Below, in pieces: positions 1-9,215 of a stretch of 64,000 nt of DNA. The stretch covers positions 434,001-498,000 of the forward strand of contig CACMSB010000001.1 in the NCBI GenBank assembly GCA_902616245.1. The letters run 5' to 3'. The notes beneath the pieces were generated by a model. That model worked only from the letters and a program-made list of their open reading frames with translations. It had not been told where the DNA came from and did not search any database. This DNA is from an uncultured Pelagibacteraceae bacterium (GTDB taxonomy: Bacteria; Pseudomonadota; Alphaproteobacteria; Pelagibacterales; Pelagibacteraceae). Numbering within the stretch: the first letter of the stretch is position 1; each line of letters starts with the position of its first letter. The translations under genes were made by a program, and so were the position numbers.

Positions 1-1278
<1,278 letters not shown>

Positions 1279-1304
1279 TAACGTCTTAAGATATAAAAAT
1301 TAAA

Positions 1305-2213
1305 ATGGCTACGACGTATTCTAAAGTAAAAAAATCATATTACGAACTAGGTATTATTCCTGAATTATTAAAGTTAATGAAACCAAGAGTAATGTCTCTT
1401 GTTATTTTCACTTGTGCAGTTGGTCTGTTAACAGCTCCTACTTCAGTTTCATTTCAACAGTCAGTGATTGGGATATTAATTGTAGCCTTTGGTGCTGGAG
1501 CAGCAGGAGCACTTAACATGTGGTATGAAGCTGATTTAGATAAATTAATGACTAGAACATGCTTACGTCCAATTCCAAGAGGAAAGTTGAACAGAAATCA
1601 AGCATTATATTTTGGAACATCTCTGTCTGTTGTTTCAGTTATAAGCTTGTACTTTGTTACAAATGCTTTATCAGCATCTCTATTATTGTTTACGATATTA
1701 TTTTACGTATTTGTTTATACAATTTGGTTAAAAAGAAAAACTCCACAAAATATTGTTATAGGTGGAGCGTCAGGAGCCTTACCACCAGTAATTGGATGGG
1801 CAATAGCAACAAATTCTATTTCGTTGGAGTCGATTACTTTTTTCTTAATAATTTTCTTTTGGACACCTTCACACTTTTGGGCATTAAGCTTATACAAAGC
1901 TGATGATTATAAAAAAGCAGGTATTCCAATGCTTCCAGTAACTAATGGAATTCAGGATACTAAAAAGAACATTCTAATTTATTCTTTGCTAATGATACCG
2001 ACAATTGTTTTCCCATATTACATTGGATTTGTCGGTGAAGTATTCTTAACACTTAGCTTACTACTTACATTTTATTATAATTTAATTTGTTACCAGCTTT
2101 ACAACTATAAAGTTGGAAAATTTAATATAAAGAAAGCTAAACATATTTTCAGCTATTCAATTATTTACTTATTTTTAATATTTGTTTTTTTCTTGGTGGA
2201 TAAAGTTTTATGA
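1305..2213 (+). CDS. ctaB: Protoheme IX farnesyltransferase (heme O synthase)
   Basis: An integral membrane prenyltransferase of the UbiA superfamily that converts heme b to heme o, the first step towards heme a for the oxidase encoded next door. At 302 aa it has the usual length, with many hydrophobic helices. The prenyl-diphosphate Asp motif is seen as ADLDKLMTRT followed by RPIPRGK (about residues 74-91). A second conserved segment, WTPSHFWALSLY, lies near 188-199. Its stop codon overlaps the start of the following small gene (ATGA), which suggests translational coupling within the cox operon. Confidence 0.95.
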   Translation: MATTYSKVKKSYYELGIIPELLKLMKPRVMSLVIFTCAVGLLTAPTSVSFQQSVIGILIVAFGAGAAGALNMWYEADLDKLMTRTCLRPIPRGKLNRNQALYFGTSLSVVSVISLYFVTNALSASLLLFTILFYVFVYTIWLKRKTPQNIVIGGASGALPPVIGWAIATNSISLESITFFLIIFFWTPSHFWALSLYKADDYKKAGIPMLPVTNGIQDTKKNILIYSLLMIPTIVFPYYIGFVGEVFLTLSLLLTFYYNLICYQLYNYKVGKFNIKKAKHIFSYSIIYLFLIFVFFLVDKVL

Positions 2214-2335
2214 TAGTCAAAAATCAAAAATTAAAAAAGAAAAATTTATGGACAGCAGTTGGTTTAGTAGCATTTATAGTTTTCTTATTCATTTTTACAT
2301 TATTTAATATTGGAGTATTTGAAAGACCTTTATGA
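2210..2335 (+). CDS. 41-aa single-helix membrane protein, CoxF-like
   Basis: A short gene between ctaB and ctaG. It begins with ATG at 2210, overlapping the ctaB stop as ATGA, and ends with TGA at 2333-2335, overlapping the ctaG start as ATGA. The product has a lysine-rich cytosolic N-terminus (KNQKLKKKN), one hydrophobic helix of about 22 residues and a short tail. A tiny gene in this position is known in alphaproteobacterial cox operons (CoxF-type, role unclear). The overlapping starts on both sides and the position are the evidence. The assignment to CoxF rests on synteny, since the sequence is too short to recognise with confidence. Confidence 0.75.
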   Translation: MIVKNQKLKKKNLWTAVGLVAFIVFLFIFTLFNIGVFERPL

Positions 2336-2880
2336 TTAAAAAAAATACTTTAACTCCACTAATTCTAGCAGGAATTTTTGTCTTTATGTTGGGATTATCT
2401 TTTGCAGCTGTGCCTTTGTATGATTTATTTTGCAGAGTAACTGGCTTTGGTGGAACAACACAAATATCCAAAGAGGCTCCTAATATAGTTTTAGATAAAA
2501 AAATAAATGTAAGATTAGATACCAACGTTAACAGTGCTCTTGATTGGAATTTTGATGTTGATCAAAAAACAATGGATGTTCAGCCAGGCAAGGTATACAG
2601 AATTAAATTTGAAGTGGAAAACACGGGAGATGAAATTTCATCTGCTGTAGCTACATATAATGTTTCTCCATCATCATTTGGAGCATATTTTAATAAATTA
2701 GGCTGTTTTTGCTTTGAAAAACAAACATTAGATCCGGGGGAAAAGGCAAGTTACACCCTAGTTTTTTACCTAGATCCAGAATTAGTAAATGATCCAAAAA
2801 CATCTAGAGTTGAAGATGTTACTATGTCATATACTTTTTTCTCATCTGAATATTATAAAAACGAAAAAAAAGAGAGTTAA
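2332..2880 (+). CDS. ctaG: Cytochrome c oxidase copper assembly protein CtaG/Cox11
   Basis: A membrane-anchored periplasmic copper chaperone that delivers copper to the CuB site of oxidase subunit I. The 182-aa protein has an N-terminal transmembrane anchor (about residues 8-30) followed by CRVTGFGG. The copper-binding CFCF motif, with cysteines near 125 and 127, lies in the beta-sandwich domain. Length and motifs fit Cox11. It overlaps the preceding 41-aa gene by four bases and is followed after five bases by coxC, in the standard alphaproteobacterial order ctaB-ctaG-coxC. Confidence 0.95.
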   Translation: MIKKNTLTPLILAGIFVFMLGLSFAAVPLYDLFCRVTGFGGTTQISKEAPNIVLDKKINVRLDTNVNSALDWNFDVDQKTMDVQPGKVYRIKFEVENTGDEISSAVATYNVSPSSFGAYFNKLGCFCFEKQTLDPGEKASYTLVFYLDPELVNDPKTSRVEDVTMSYTFFSSEYYKNEKKES

Positions 2881-2885
2881 AATAA

Positions 2886-3677
2886 ATGTCTGCATCTGGT
2901 CAAAAACACGATTATCACTTAGTTGACCCAAGCCCTTGGCCTTTAGCTACATCTATAGCAACACTAGTTACTGCAGTTGGATCTGTTTATTATTTCCACA
3001 GTAAAGTTATGTGGGCAATGGTTTTAGGTTTTTTACTCATAATTTATTGTGCATTCATGTGGTTCAGAGATGTCGTAATCGAAGCTGAGCACAAAGGTCA
3101 TCACACACCTGTTGTTCAAATTCATCACAGATATGGAATGACATTATTTATTGCTTCTGAAGTAATGTTTTTTGTTGCATGGTTTTGGGCATACTTTGAT
3201 GCAAGTTTGTTTCCAAATGAATTCATGGGAAATGTATGGCCACCAAAAGATATTGAAACTTTTGATCCATGGGATATCCCACTTATAAATACTCTTGTCT
3301 TACTTTTATCTGGTACAACAGTAACTTGGGCACACCATTCTTTATTAGAGGACGACAGAAAAGGATTTATAAATGGTCTAATTTGTACAGTAATTTTAGG
3401 AGCATTCTTTACGTTATTGCAAATATACGAATACCAACACGCTACATTTAGTTTTTCAGGTCACATTTATGGTGCTACATTCTATATGGCCACAGGGTTT
3501 CATGGTTTCCATGTATTAGTTGGGACTATCTTTTTAGCGGTTTGTTTATGGAGAGGTAAATTAGGACACTTCACTAAAGAGCATCACTTTGGTTTCGAAG
3601 CTGCTGCTTGGTACTGGCACTTTGTTGACGTTGTCTGGTTGTTCTTATTTGCAGCTATTTACATTTGGGGAAGTTAA
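2886..3677 (+). CDS. coxC: Cytochrome c oxidase subunit III
   Basis: The 263-aa, seven-helix subunit III of the aa3 oxidase. It stabilises subunit I and helps proton uptake. Typical family segments are HKGHHTPVVQIHHRYGM near residue 71, SEVMFFVAWFWAYFD, and the C-terminal EAAAWYWHFVDVVWLFLF. Hydrophobicity and length match the family. It lies after ctaG and before the SURF1 gene. Subunit II is not seen and presumably lies upstream of the window beside ctaD. Confidence 0.96.
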   Translation: MSASGQKHDYHLVDPSPWPLATSIATLVTAVGSVYYFHSKVMWAMVLGFLLIIYCAFMWFRDVVIEAEHKGHHTPVVQIHHRYGMTLFIASEVMFFVAWFWAYFDASLFPNEFMGNVWPPKDIETFDPWDIPLINTLVLLLSGTTVTWAHHSLLEDDRKGFINGLICTVILGAFFTLLQIYEYQHATFSFSGHIYGATFYMATGFHGFHVLVGTIFLAVCLWRGKLGHFTKEHHFGFEAAAWYWHFVDVVWLFLFAAIYIWGS

Positions 3678-3683
3678 TAGTTC

Positions 3684-4337
3684 TTGAAAAATAAGTTATC
3701 TTTTTCAATTTTTGTATACTTTTTTATTTTAGTTTTTTTGGCATTAGGCACTTGGCAAATTGTTAGACTAAATTGGAAGCTTGATTTAATAAATTCAATC
3801 GACCAATCTTTAAAAAGTGATCCAGTAGAATTTAATGGAAGTAATCCAATTAACTTTAAAAAAATCAAATTTGAAGGAATATTAGATAATTCAAAAATAA
3901 TTTATTTATATTCCTTAAATGAAAAAGGAGAGCCAGGATTTGACATTATAAATCCAGTTAGTATTAACAATAAAAGCTATTTAATAAATCGGGGTTGGGT
4001 TCCAAGAGATTTTAAATCTAAAAAGTATGTTTCAAATGAAAGTAAATTTGAGGGAGTTTTAAAATTAAAAAGCAAATTTAATTATTTCAAGCCGGATAAT
4101 GATGTAAATAAGAATTATTGGTTCACTCTTAAAGATGAAGATTTATTGAACTATACAGGAAAAGAATTTTCCCCATTCATTATCAATAATATTAGCAAGC
4201 AAGAAGGAATTTATCCACAGTCAAAACAAATAGGAGCCAATATTTCAAACAACCACTTAAAGTATGCTCTTACATGGTTTTCATTAGCTGTTTCCATTTT
4301 TTTAATATATTTATATTTTAGAAAAAAAAATTACTGA
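3684..4337 (+). CDS. SURF1-family cytochrome oxidase assembly protein
   Basis: A 217-aa SURF1 homologue involved in heme a insertion and maturation of subunit I. It has the family layout of a transmembrane helix at each end (about residues 8-25 and 190-212) around a periplasmic domain. The conserved LGTWQIVRLNWK lies just after the first helix, and LINRGWVP and LTWFSLA lie later. The predicted start is TTG at 3684, seven bases after coxC, with no better ATG in frame before the first helix. The stop overlaps the thrC start by one base. Confidence 0.9.
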   Translation: MKNKLSFSIFVYFFILVFLALGTWQIVRLNWKLDLINSIDQSLKSDPVEFNGSNPINFKKIKFEGILDNSKIIYLYSLNEKGEPGFDIINPVSINNKSYLINRGWVPRDFKSKKYVSNESKFEGVLKLKSKFNYFKPDNDVNKNYWFTLKDEDLLNYTGKEFSPFIINNISKQEGIYPQSKQIGANISNNHLKYALTWFSLAVSIFLIYLYFRKKNY

Positions 4338-5710
4338 TGGAATATATAAGCACTAGAAATAATTCAGATCATTTTTCATTTAAAAACGTATTTTTGAAAG
4401 GTTTAGCTGATGATGGAGGTCTTTTTGTGCCAAAGTCAATCAAACCATTTAGTAAAGATGAATTAAATAAACTTAGTGGTCTTAATTACAATGAATTAGC
4501 AGCTGAAATAATTTTTCCATTTATTGGTGATTTTATGACTAAAGAAGAATTAATTTCCACAGTATCAAAATCTTACTCAAATTTTAGAGCAGAAGATGTT
4601 GTAAAAATCTCTGATTTAGGAAATTTAAAAGTCTTAGAACTCTATCATGGCCCAACTCTTGCTTTTAAAGATATTGCAATGCAATTAATAGGAAATTTCT
4701 ATCAATATCACTTAGGAAATGAGCAAAAAAAAATTAATATTATTGTAGCAACATCAGGAGACACAGGTGCAGCTGCTATTGATGCTTTAAAAGGAAAAAA
4801 AAATTTAAATGTTTTTGTATTACATCCAAATAACAGAATTTCACCAGTGCAAAGAAGACTGATGACAATCCATGATGAAAAAAATGTATTCAATATTGCT
4901 ATTGAGGGGAACTTTGATGACTGTCAAAATTTAGTTAAAGCAATGTTTAATGATGAAAAATTCTCAAGCTCTATTAATATGTCGGGTGTTAATTCAATTA
5001 ATTGGGCAAGAATTGTTGCTCAAGCTGTTTATTATTTTTATGCTTATTTTAAAATAGGCAATGGACAACCTCTGTCTTTTTCTGTCCCGACTGGAAATTT
5101 TGGAGATATTTATGCTGGTTATTTAGCAAAGAAACTCGGTCTTCCAATTGATAAACTTATTGTAGCTACAAACAAAAATGACATACTTCATAGAGCAATT
5201 TCTGGTGGAGATTACACTCAAAAGAAAGTTGAGGAAACAAATACCCCCAGCATGGATATCCAGATAGCAAGTAACTTTGAAAGACTTTTATATGATGTAA
5301 AAGACTGTAACTCAGAAGTTACAAAAGATGTGATGAGTAAGATAAAAAATAATACTTATCAAATTGATAATAGTGACTTAGATGAAATAAAAAAGAATTT
5401 TACATCTGAAATGTTAGATGAAAACGAAACTATCCAAATGATAAAAGATGTAAATAAAGAATATAAAGTTGTAGTTGATCCACATACTGCAGTTGGAATC
5501 GGTGCCGCAAAAAAACTTGGATTAGAACAAAATTGTGTTGTTCTATCTACAGCACATCCATGTAAGTTTCCAAAAGCAATAGAAGATGCAATCTCAAAAA
5601 CTGAAGAATTACCAGATAGTCTTAAATATGTTTATGATAGAGAAGAAAAATTTGAAGTTATATCAAATGATATAAATAAAGTTAAAGATTATGTAATTAA
5701 TTCCATATGA
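4337..5710 (+). CDS. thrC: Threonine synthase
   Basis: A PLP enzyme converting O-phosphohomoserine to threonine, the last step of the pathway. The 457-aa protein begins with the family N-terminus (YISTRNNSDHFSFKNV, then LADDGGLFVP). It carries the PLP lysine in LAFKDIAM (K111), the ATSGDTGAA phosphate-binding loop, and SVPTGNFGDIYAG. This is the longer bacterial/fungal-type threonine synthase. It is coupled to the SURF1 gene by a one-base overlap. The homoserine kinase gene (thrB, 8250-9215) is nearby but on the other strand. Confidence 0.96.
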   Translation: MEYISTRNNSDHFSFKNVFLKGLADDGGLFVPKSIKPFSKDELNKLSGLNYNELAAEIIFPFIGDFMTKEELISTVSKSYSNFRAEDVVKISDLGNLKVLELYHGPTLAFKDIAMQLIGNFYQYHLGNEQKKINIIVATSGDTGAAAIDALKGKKNLNVFVLHPNNRISPVQRRLMTIHDEKNVFNIAIEGNFDDCQNLVKAMFNDEKFSSSINMSGVNSINWARIVAQAVYYFYAYFKIGNGQPLSFSVPTGNFGDIYAGYLAKKLGLPIDKLIVATNKNDILHRAISGGDYTQKKVEETNTPSMDIQIASNFERLLYDVKDCNSEVTKDVMSKIKNNTYQIDNSDLDEIKKNFTSEMLDENETIQMIKDVNKEYKVVVDPHTAVGIGAAKKLGLEQNCVVLSTAHPCKFPKAIEDAISKTEELPDSLKYVYDREEKFEVISNDINKVKDYVINSI

Positions 5711-6192
5711 AATTAAAAATAAAAGATCAAATCCCTGATATAGAAATTTTCCATCTAATAGATGGTGAACCACAAACTAGCAAAATTAGAGATATTTTAG
5801 GAAATGGCAAAGTTGTTTTATTTGGATTACCTGGTGCCTTTACTTCTACTTGTTCAAAAATTCATCTTCCTGGATATGTAGGTAATGCAGATAAAATTAA
5901 ATCAAAAGGTATTGAGAATATATTTTGTTTATCTGTGAATGATCCATTTGTTATGAATGCCTGGGGAGAAGCGAATAATGCTGGAGGCAAAATTACAATG
6001 TTATCAGATCCTTATCTATTATTTACGAAAGCAATTGGCGCTGAAGTAGATAGAAATTCAAAAGGAATGGGTATTCGTTCAAATCGTTATGCAATGGTTA
6101 TAGAAAACTTAGAAGTCATTAATATTCAAGTTGAGAAAGAGACCAAGCAATGCGGTTTATCTTCAGCAGAGGGTGTTTTAGATTTATTATAA
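5707..6192 (+). CDS. Peroxiredoxin, Prx5 type
   Basis: A 161-aa thiol peroxidase of the AhpC/TSA superfamily, Prx5 subgroup, that reduces hydrogen peroxide and organic peroxides. The peroxidatic cysteine is C49 in PGAFTSTCS. The Prx5 feature NDPFVMNAWGEANN and the DPYLLFTKAIGAEVD segment are visible. A second cysteine near 147 (KQCGLS) could act as resolving cysteine; this is an inference. The start overlaps the thrC stop by four bases (ATGA), so it is probably the last gene of the ctaD-to-thrC transcript. The gap that follows is the longest in the window. Confidence 0.93.
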   Translation: MKLKIKDQIPDIEIFHLIDGEPQTSKIRDILGNGKVVLFGLPGAFTSTCSKIHLPGYVGNADKIKSKGIENIFCLSVNDPFVMNAWGEANNAGGKITMLSDPYLLFTKAIGAEVDRNSKGMGIRSNRYAMVIENLEVINIQVEKETKQCGLSSAEGVLDLL

Positions 6193-6257
6193 TTAGTGCG
6201 GCAGTTCTGTTATCCGTCCAAAATCAACTTGCAACAGAATAAAACATTTTTTGAATA

Positions 6258-6278
6258 GGTACATAGCGGGGTACATAG
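6258..6278 (+). repeat. Tandem pair of GGTACATAG repeats
   Basis: Two exact copies of GGTACATAG (6258-6266 and 6270-6278) are spaced 12 bases start to start, in the 150-base gap before the orphan gene at 6343. A third exact copy and a one-mismatch copy lie after that gene. About one helical turn between copies suggests a protein-binding site, but function is an inference. Confidence 0.5.
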
Positions 6279-6288
6279 TTAAACTATG
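6274..6288. promoter_or_regulatory. Perfect 15-base palindrome, possible operator
   Basis: CATAGTT-A-AACTATG is a perfect inverted repeat around a single central base, and it overlaps the second GGTACATAG copy. It lies 55 bases upstream of the GTG start at 6343. Such a compact dyad fits a dimeric regulator site better than a terminator, as there is no long T-run after it. Confidence 0.4.
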
Positions 6289-6342
6289 ATTTCTTTGCGA
6301 CGACTTTGTAATTGAGGTTTTTTTCTGATAAATAATCCTCAA

Positions 6343-6759
6343 GTGAAATTAAATTGGATTATTTTTGTAACCGGATGGATGTCATTCAGAGCAGTTGGGT
6401 CAGGTTTGTTTTTGTTTTGGATCTTTACTGAAAATGAGCGTTCTGCACCATCCGAATGGATTGTTCCTTTTGTGGGCGACCTTTTTATTGGGATAACTGC
6501 TTTATTTTTAGTTTACCACATTATAAAAAAACCAAGCACTATACTATGGGTTCTTTTGCTGTCTTGGAATGTTATTGGTTTGTTAGATTTAATCGGGGCA
6601 ATAAATGTAAGTTTTGCTGCTCCTTATGGACCTATACCAGAAATAGGATTTAATGAATTGGCAGTAAGATCTATTTTAATTTTAAATACTTTATTACAGA
6701 TTTCTTGTATTTACCTATTGTTTCAAAAAGACATAAAAGAATATTTTAAGAAAAAGTAA
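6343..6759 (+). CDS. Hypothetical membrane protein, about 4 helices
   Basis: A 138-aa protein that I do not recognise. It has about four hydrophobic helices (near residues 4-24, 43-61, 66-88 and 105-125), a polar loop ERSAPSEW after the first helix, and a lysine-rich C-terminus. The predicted start is GTG at 6343. The frame is closed by an in-frame TGA at 6313, so the start must lie in 6316-6343. It stands alone between gaps of 150 and 83 bases, unlike the tightly packed genes around it, and is flanked by GGTACATAG repeats. This isolation suggests an accessory gene with its own control. No function is proposed. Confidence 0.7.
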   Translation: MKLNWIIFVTGWMSFRAVGSGLFLFWIFTENERSAPSEWIVPFVGDLFIGITALFLVYHIIKKPSTILWVLLLSWNVIGLLDLIGAINVSFAAPYGPIPEIGFNELAVRSILILNTLLQISCIYLLFQKDIKEYFKKK

Positions 6760-6779
6760 ATTTTGAGTTTTAAATGTAT

Positions 6780-6810
6780 GGTACATAGTCAGTAAATAAT
6801 AGGTATATAG
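6780..6810 (+). repeat. Third GGTACATAG copy and a near copy
   Basis: GGTACATAG at 6780-6788 and GGTATATAG at 6802-6810, 22 bases apart start to start (about two helical turns), lie in the 83-base gap before the lyase-like gene at 6843. They match the pair at 6258-6278 exactly and with one change respectively, so both genes of the patch have the motif upstream. A shared regulator is an inference. Confidence 0.45.
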
Positions 6811-6842
6811 TCTTTTTAAAAATATTCTTATATTCTTTAATT

Positions 6843-7802
6843 ATGAGAACGTTTTTACAAATAGTTTTTTTAATTTTATCATTTTCAATTACTGCCTATG
6901 GCTGGGAAAAGGTGCCTGTTCCAGATTATGTAGATAAAAAGGTAAAGTCGCCATGGAATTTCTTTGAGGACTTTGAAAAACAAAAAGAAGGAAAATTAAA
7001 ATTAAAAAAATTAACAATCAACGATAAGGGCGCTGGTTTAAAACCATTTAAAATTAAAAAAGATTTTGATGGTAATAAGTATCTTGAAGTTACAGTTAAA
7101 CATGGATGGAATAATGATCCTTATAAAAAAAAAGGAAAAGAAACAGAAAGAGCAGAATTTCAGACAAAGCAAAAAAGAACTTTAAATAAAGAAATATGGA
7201 TTGGTTTTAAAACAAGACTTCCTAAAGATTTTACTCATATAAATGACAGAGTATTATTTTTTCAATTCAAAAACCAGCATGATCCTATGAAAAGGAGTCC
7301 TCTTTTAGGAATAAGGTTTTATGAAAATGGAAATGTATTAGATTTAGGGGGGGATACCGGAGGAAGTGCAGGTAAATCTTGGAGTCAAGAGGAAAGTAAT
7401 ATTCACAATATAAGAGCAAAGTATAAAAAAAAGGAGTTAAATTGGTTTGTATTTCAAGAAAAAAACAGAGGTGAAATAAAAATAAAAAATAATTTTAAAC
7501 TCACGCCGAGCAAATCATTTAAAGTTGCTAAATTAGGTGAATGGAGCACGTATAAAATTGGAATCTATAATACAAAGGATGATGATGGTTTTGTAAAAAT
7601 TTTTAAAGATAACAAATTAATATTTGATTATAAGGGTATCACTTATGATTGGAAAGGACGTTATACTGGAAGTTATATAAGAATAGGTATTTATAGAGAC
7701 TCGGGAAAACGAATTGGAATTGAATACCCCGATCAATCTATCCATTTTGATGATTTTATTGTTGTCTCAGACAAAAAAACTTTGGATAAATATTTAAATT
7801 AA
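6843..7802 (+). CDS. Secreted polysaccharide-lyase-like protein (heparin lyase I-like jelly roll)
   Basis: A 319-aa protein with an N-terminal signal peptide (about residues 1-20, ending near TAYG/W), so it is probably periplasmic or secreted. Three features recall the polysaccharide lyase jelly-roll fold of the heparin lyase I/glucuronan lyase kind. These are an R-x-E segment (ETERAEFQTK near 100-109), a strand with FFQFKNQHD near 140, and a late YIRIGIYRDSG strand followed by FDDFIV. It is lysine-rich. The substrate cannot be read from sequence; uronic-acid glycans would be the family expectation. It has its own upstream gap and is convergent with rnhA. Confidence 0.72.
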   Translation: MRTFLQIVFLILSFSITAYGWEKVPVPDYVDKKVKSPWNFFEDFEKQKEGKLKLKKLTINDKGAGLKPFKIKKDFDGNKYLEVTVKHGWNNDPYKKKGKETERAEFQTKQKRTLNKEIWIGFKTRLPKDFTHINDRVLFFQFKNQHDPMKRSPLLGIRFYENGNVLDLGGDTGGSAGKSWSQEESNIHNIRAKYKKKELNWFVFQEKNRGEIKIKNNFKLTPSKSFKVAKLGEWSTYKIGIYNTKDDDGFVKIFKDNKLIFDYKGITYDWKGRYTGSYIRIGIYRDSGKRIGIEYPDQSIHFDDFIVVSDKKTLDKYLN

Positions 7803-7827
7803 AGGGGCGTTCTGTTGCTAGGTGCAC

Positions 7828-8250
7828 CTATGTTGTGGCAGAGGACCTTGCCAATAAATCCACTTCATTATTAAGTTTATCTGTTGAATGTGCCTTTACC
7901 CAGCTCCATTTAATCTCAAAAGTATTTGATAAATTATCTAATTCAGTCCAAAGTTCTTTATTTTTAACTTCTTTTTTATTTGCTGTTTTCCAACCATTTT
8001 TTTTCCAATTATGTATCCATTCAGTTATTCCAGATTTTACATATTTAGAATCTGTAAATATTTGAACCTTGCTTCCTTTTGGAATTTTTTTTAAAGCTTT
8101 AATTGGCGCAAGTAATTCCATTTGATTGTTTGTTGTTTCTTTTTTGCTTCCTTTAATTTGAGTTTTCTTTCCATTGTCAATAATGATTGCTGCCCAACCA
8201 CCATTTCCTGGATTTCCAATGCAAGAACCATCTGTGTAGATTTTAATCAT
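7828..8250 (-). CDS. rnhA: Ribonuclease HI
   Basis: It cleaves the RNA strand of RNA-DNA hybrids. The 140-aa protein has all four catalytic acids of the RNase H fold: D7 (YTDGSCIGNPG), E45 (QMELLAP), D67 (IFTDSKYV) and D131 (NEVDLLAR), plus the active-site H121. It is slightly shorter than the E. coli enzyme (155 aa) at the C-terminus. The start shares one base with the thrB stop, so it is the last gene of the long minus-strand run that includes ispH and the carotenoid genes. Confidence 0.96.
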   Translation of the reverse strand: MIKIYTDGSCIGNPGNGGWAAIIIDNGKKTQIKGSKKETTNNQMELLAPIKALKKIPKGSKVQIFTDSKYVKSGITEWIHNWKKNGWKTANKKEVKNKELWTELDNLSNTFEIKWSWVKAHSTDKLNNEVDLLARSSATT

Positions 8251-9215
8251 TAAGAATAATCCTTAAATGTGCTCAGATTTCTGTGAAAATTTAACTTATC
8301 TATATACTCCTTTGGATCTTTGATTTTAATGACAGCATTTTTAGGAGTATTTAAATAGTCATAAGCTCTAGTCAAAAGATATCTTAAAGCCGATCCTCTA
8401 CATAATGTATTTAAATTTCTTTTTTCAATTTCACTTAATTTTCTAACAGATTGGTAGCCTTTTAATAAATTTGAAGATCTTTTTTTATCTAATACAAATT
8501 TTCTATTTTTCTTTTTAAAGCATAAAGCATTAATGCAGGTTGCTAATTCATAAGATAGAAAATCATTAGCCGAAAAATAAAAATCTATAAATCCATGAAA
8601 TTTGTCTTTATTAAAAAAAATATTATCAATAAATAGATCACTATGAATTATTCCATTTGGCATTTTTTTAGGCCATTTTCCTTTGATATCTTTCAGATCA
8701 TCTCTCATTAAATCTTTTAAGTTTTTAGACAATTTATTAATTTTATTGTCTATTTTATTTAGAATTGATCCCCATGAATTTATCGATAGAGAATTTTTTC
8801 TATATAATTTCAATTTCTTTGAAGCTTTATGAAGAAGTGCAGCATTTTTTCCAACTATAAAACAATCCTTATTATTTAGTTGATCTTTATCTTTTCCTTC
8901 TAAGAAACTGACAATACAAGCTTTTTTACTTTTTAAATTAAATAAATATTTACCTTTTTTGTCTTTTATAGGAACTGGACATTTTACATTTAATCTAGAT
9001 AGACCAGACATAAGATTAACAAAAAATGGGAGATCTTTTTTCTGAACTCTTTTTTCGTAAATAGTTAAAATATATTTTTTTTTCTTTGTCTTTAAAAGGA
9101 AGTTGGTATTTTCAATACCTTTTTTTATACCTGAATAATTTTCTATTTTTCCAATATTATATTTCTTCTCAATAAATTTTATCTGCTTATTATTAATTTT
9201 AGTATAAACAGCCAT
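8250..9215 (-). CDS. thrB: Homoserine kinase, aminoglycoside-phosphotransferase-fold type
   Basis: It phosphorylates homoserine to O-phosphohomoserine, the substrate of ThrC. The 321-aa protein is the APH/choline-kinase-fold homoserine kinase common in alphaproteobacteria, not the GHMP type. It shows GIENTNFLLKTKKKKYILTI at the nucleotide loop, the catalytic HSDLFIDNIFF near 200, and the metal-binding GFIDFYFS. Start and stop codons overlap ispH and rnhA by one base on each side, which indicates one transcript. thrC (4337-5710) is on the opposite strand 2.5 kb away. Confidence 0.93.
   Translation of the reverse strand: MAVYTKINNKQIKFIEKKYNIGKIENYSGIKKGIENTNFLLKTKKKKYILTIYEKRVQKKDLPFFVNLMSGLSRLNVKCPVPIKDKKGKYLFNLKSKKACIVSFLEGKDKDQLNNKDCFIVGKNAALLHKASKKLKLYRKNSLSINSWGSILNKIDNKINKLSKNLKDLMRDDLKDIKGKWPKKMPNGIIHSDLFIDNIFFNKDKFHGFIDFYFSANDFLSYELATCINALCFKKKNRKFVLDKKRSSNLLKGYQSVRKLSEIEKRNLNTLCRGSALRYLLTRAYDYLNTPKNAVIKIKDPKEYIDKLNFHRNLSTFKDYS

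Noticed and set aside
6205..6239. TTCTGTT/AACAGAA inverted repeat after the peroxiredoxin
   Set aside because: A 7-base stem with a 21-base loop is weak, and the T-run is seven bases further on. I do not call it a terminator.
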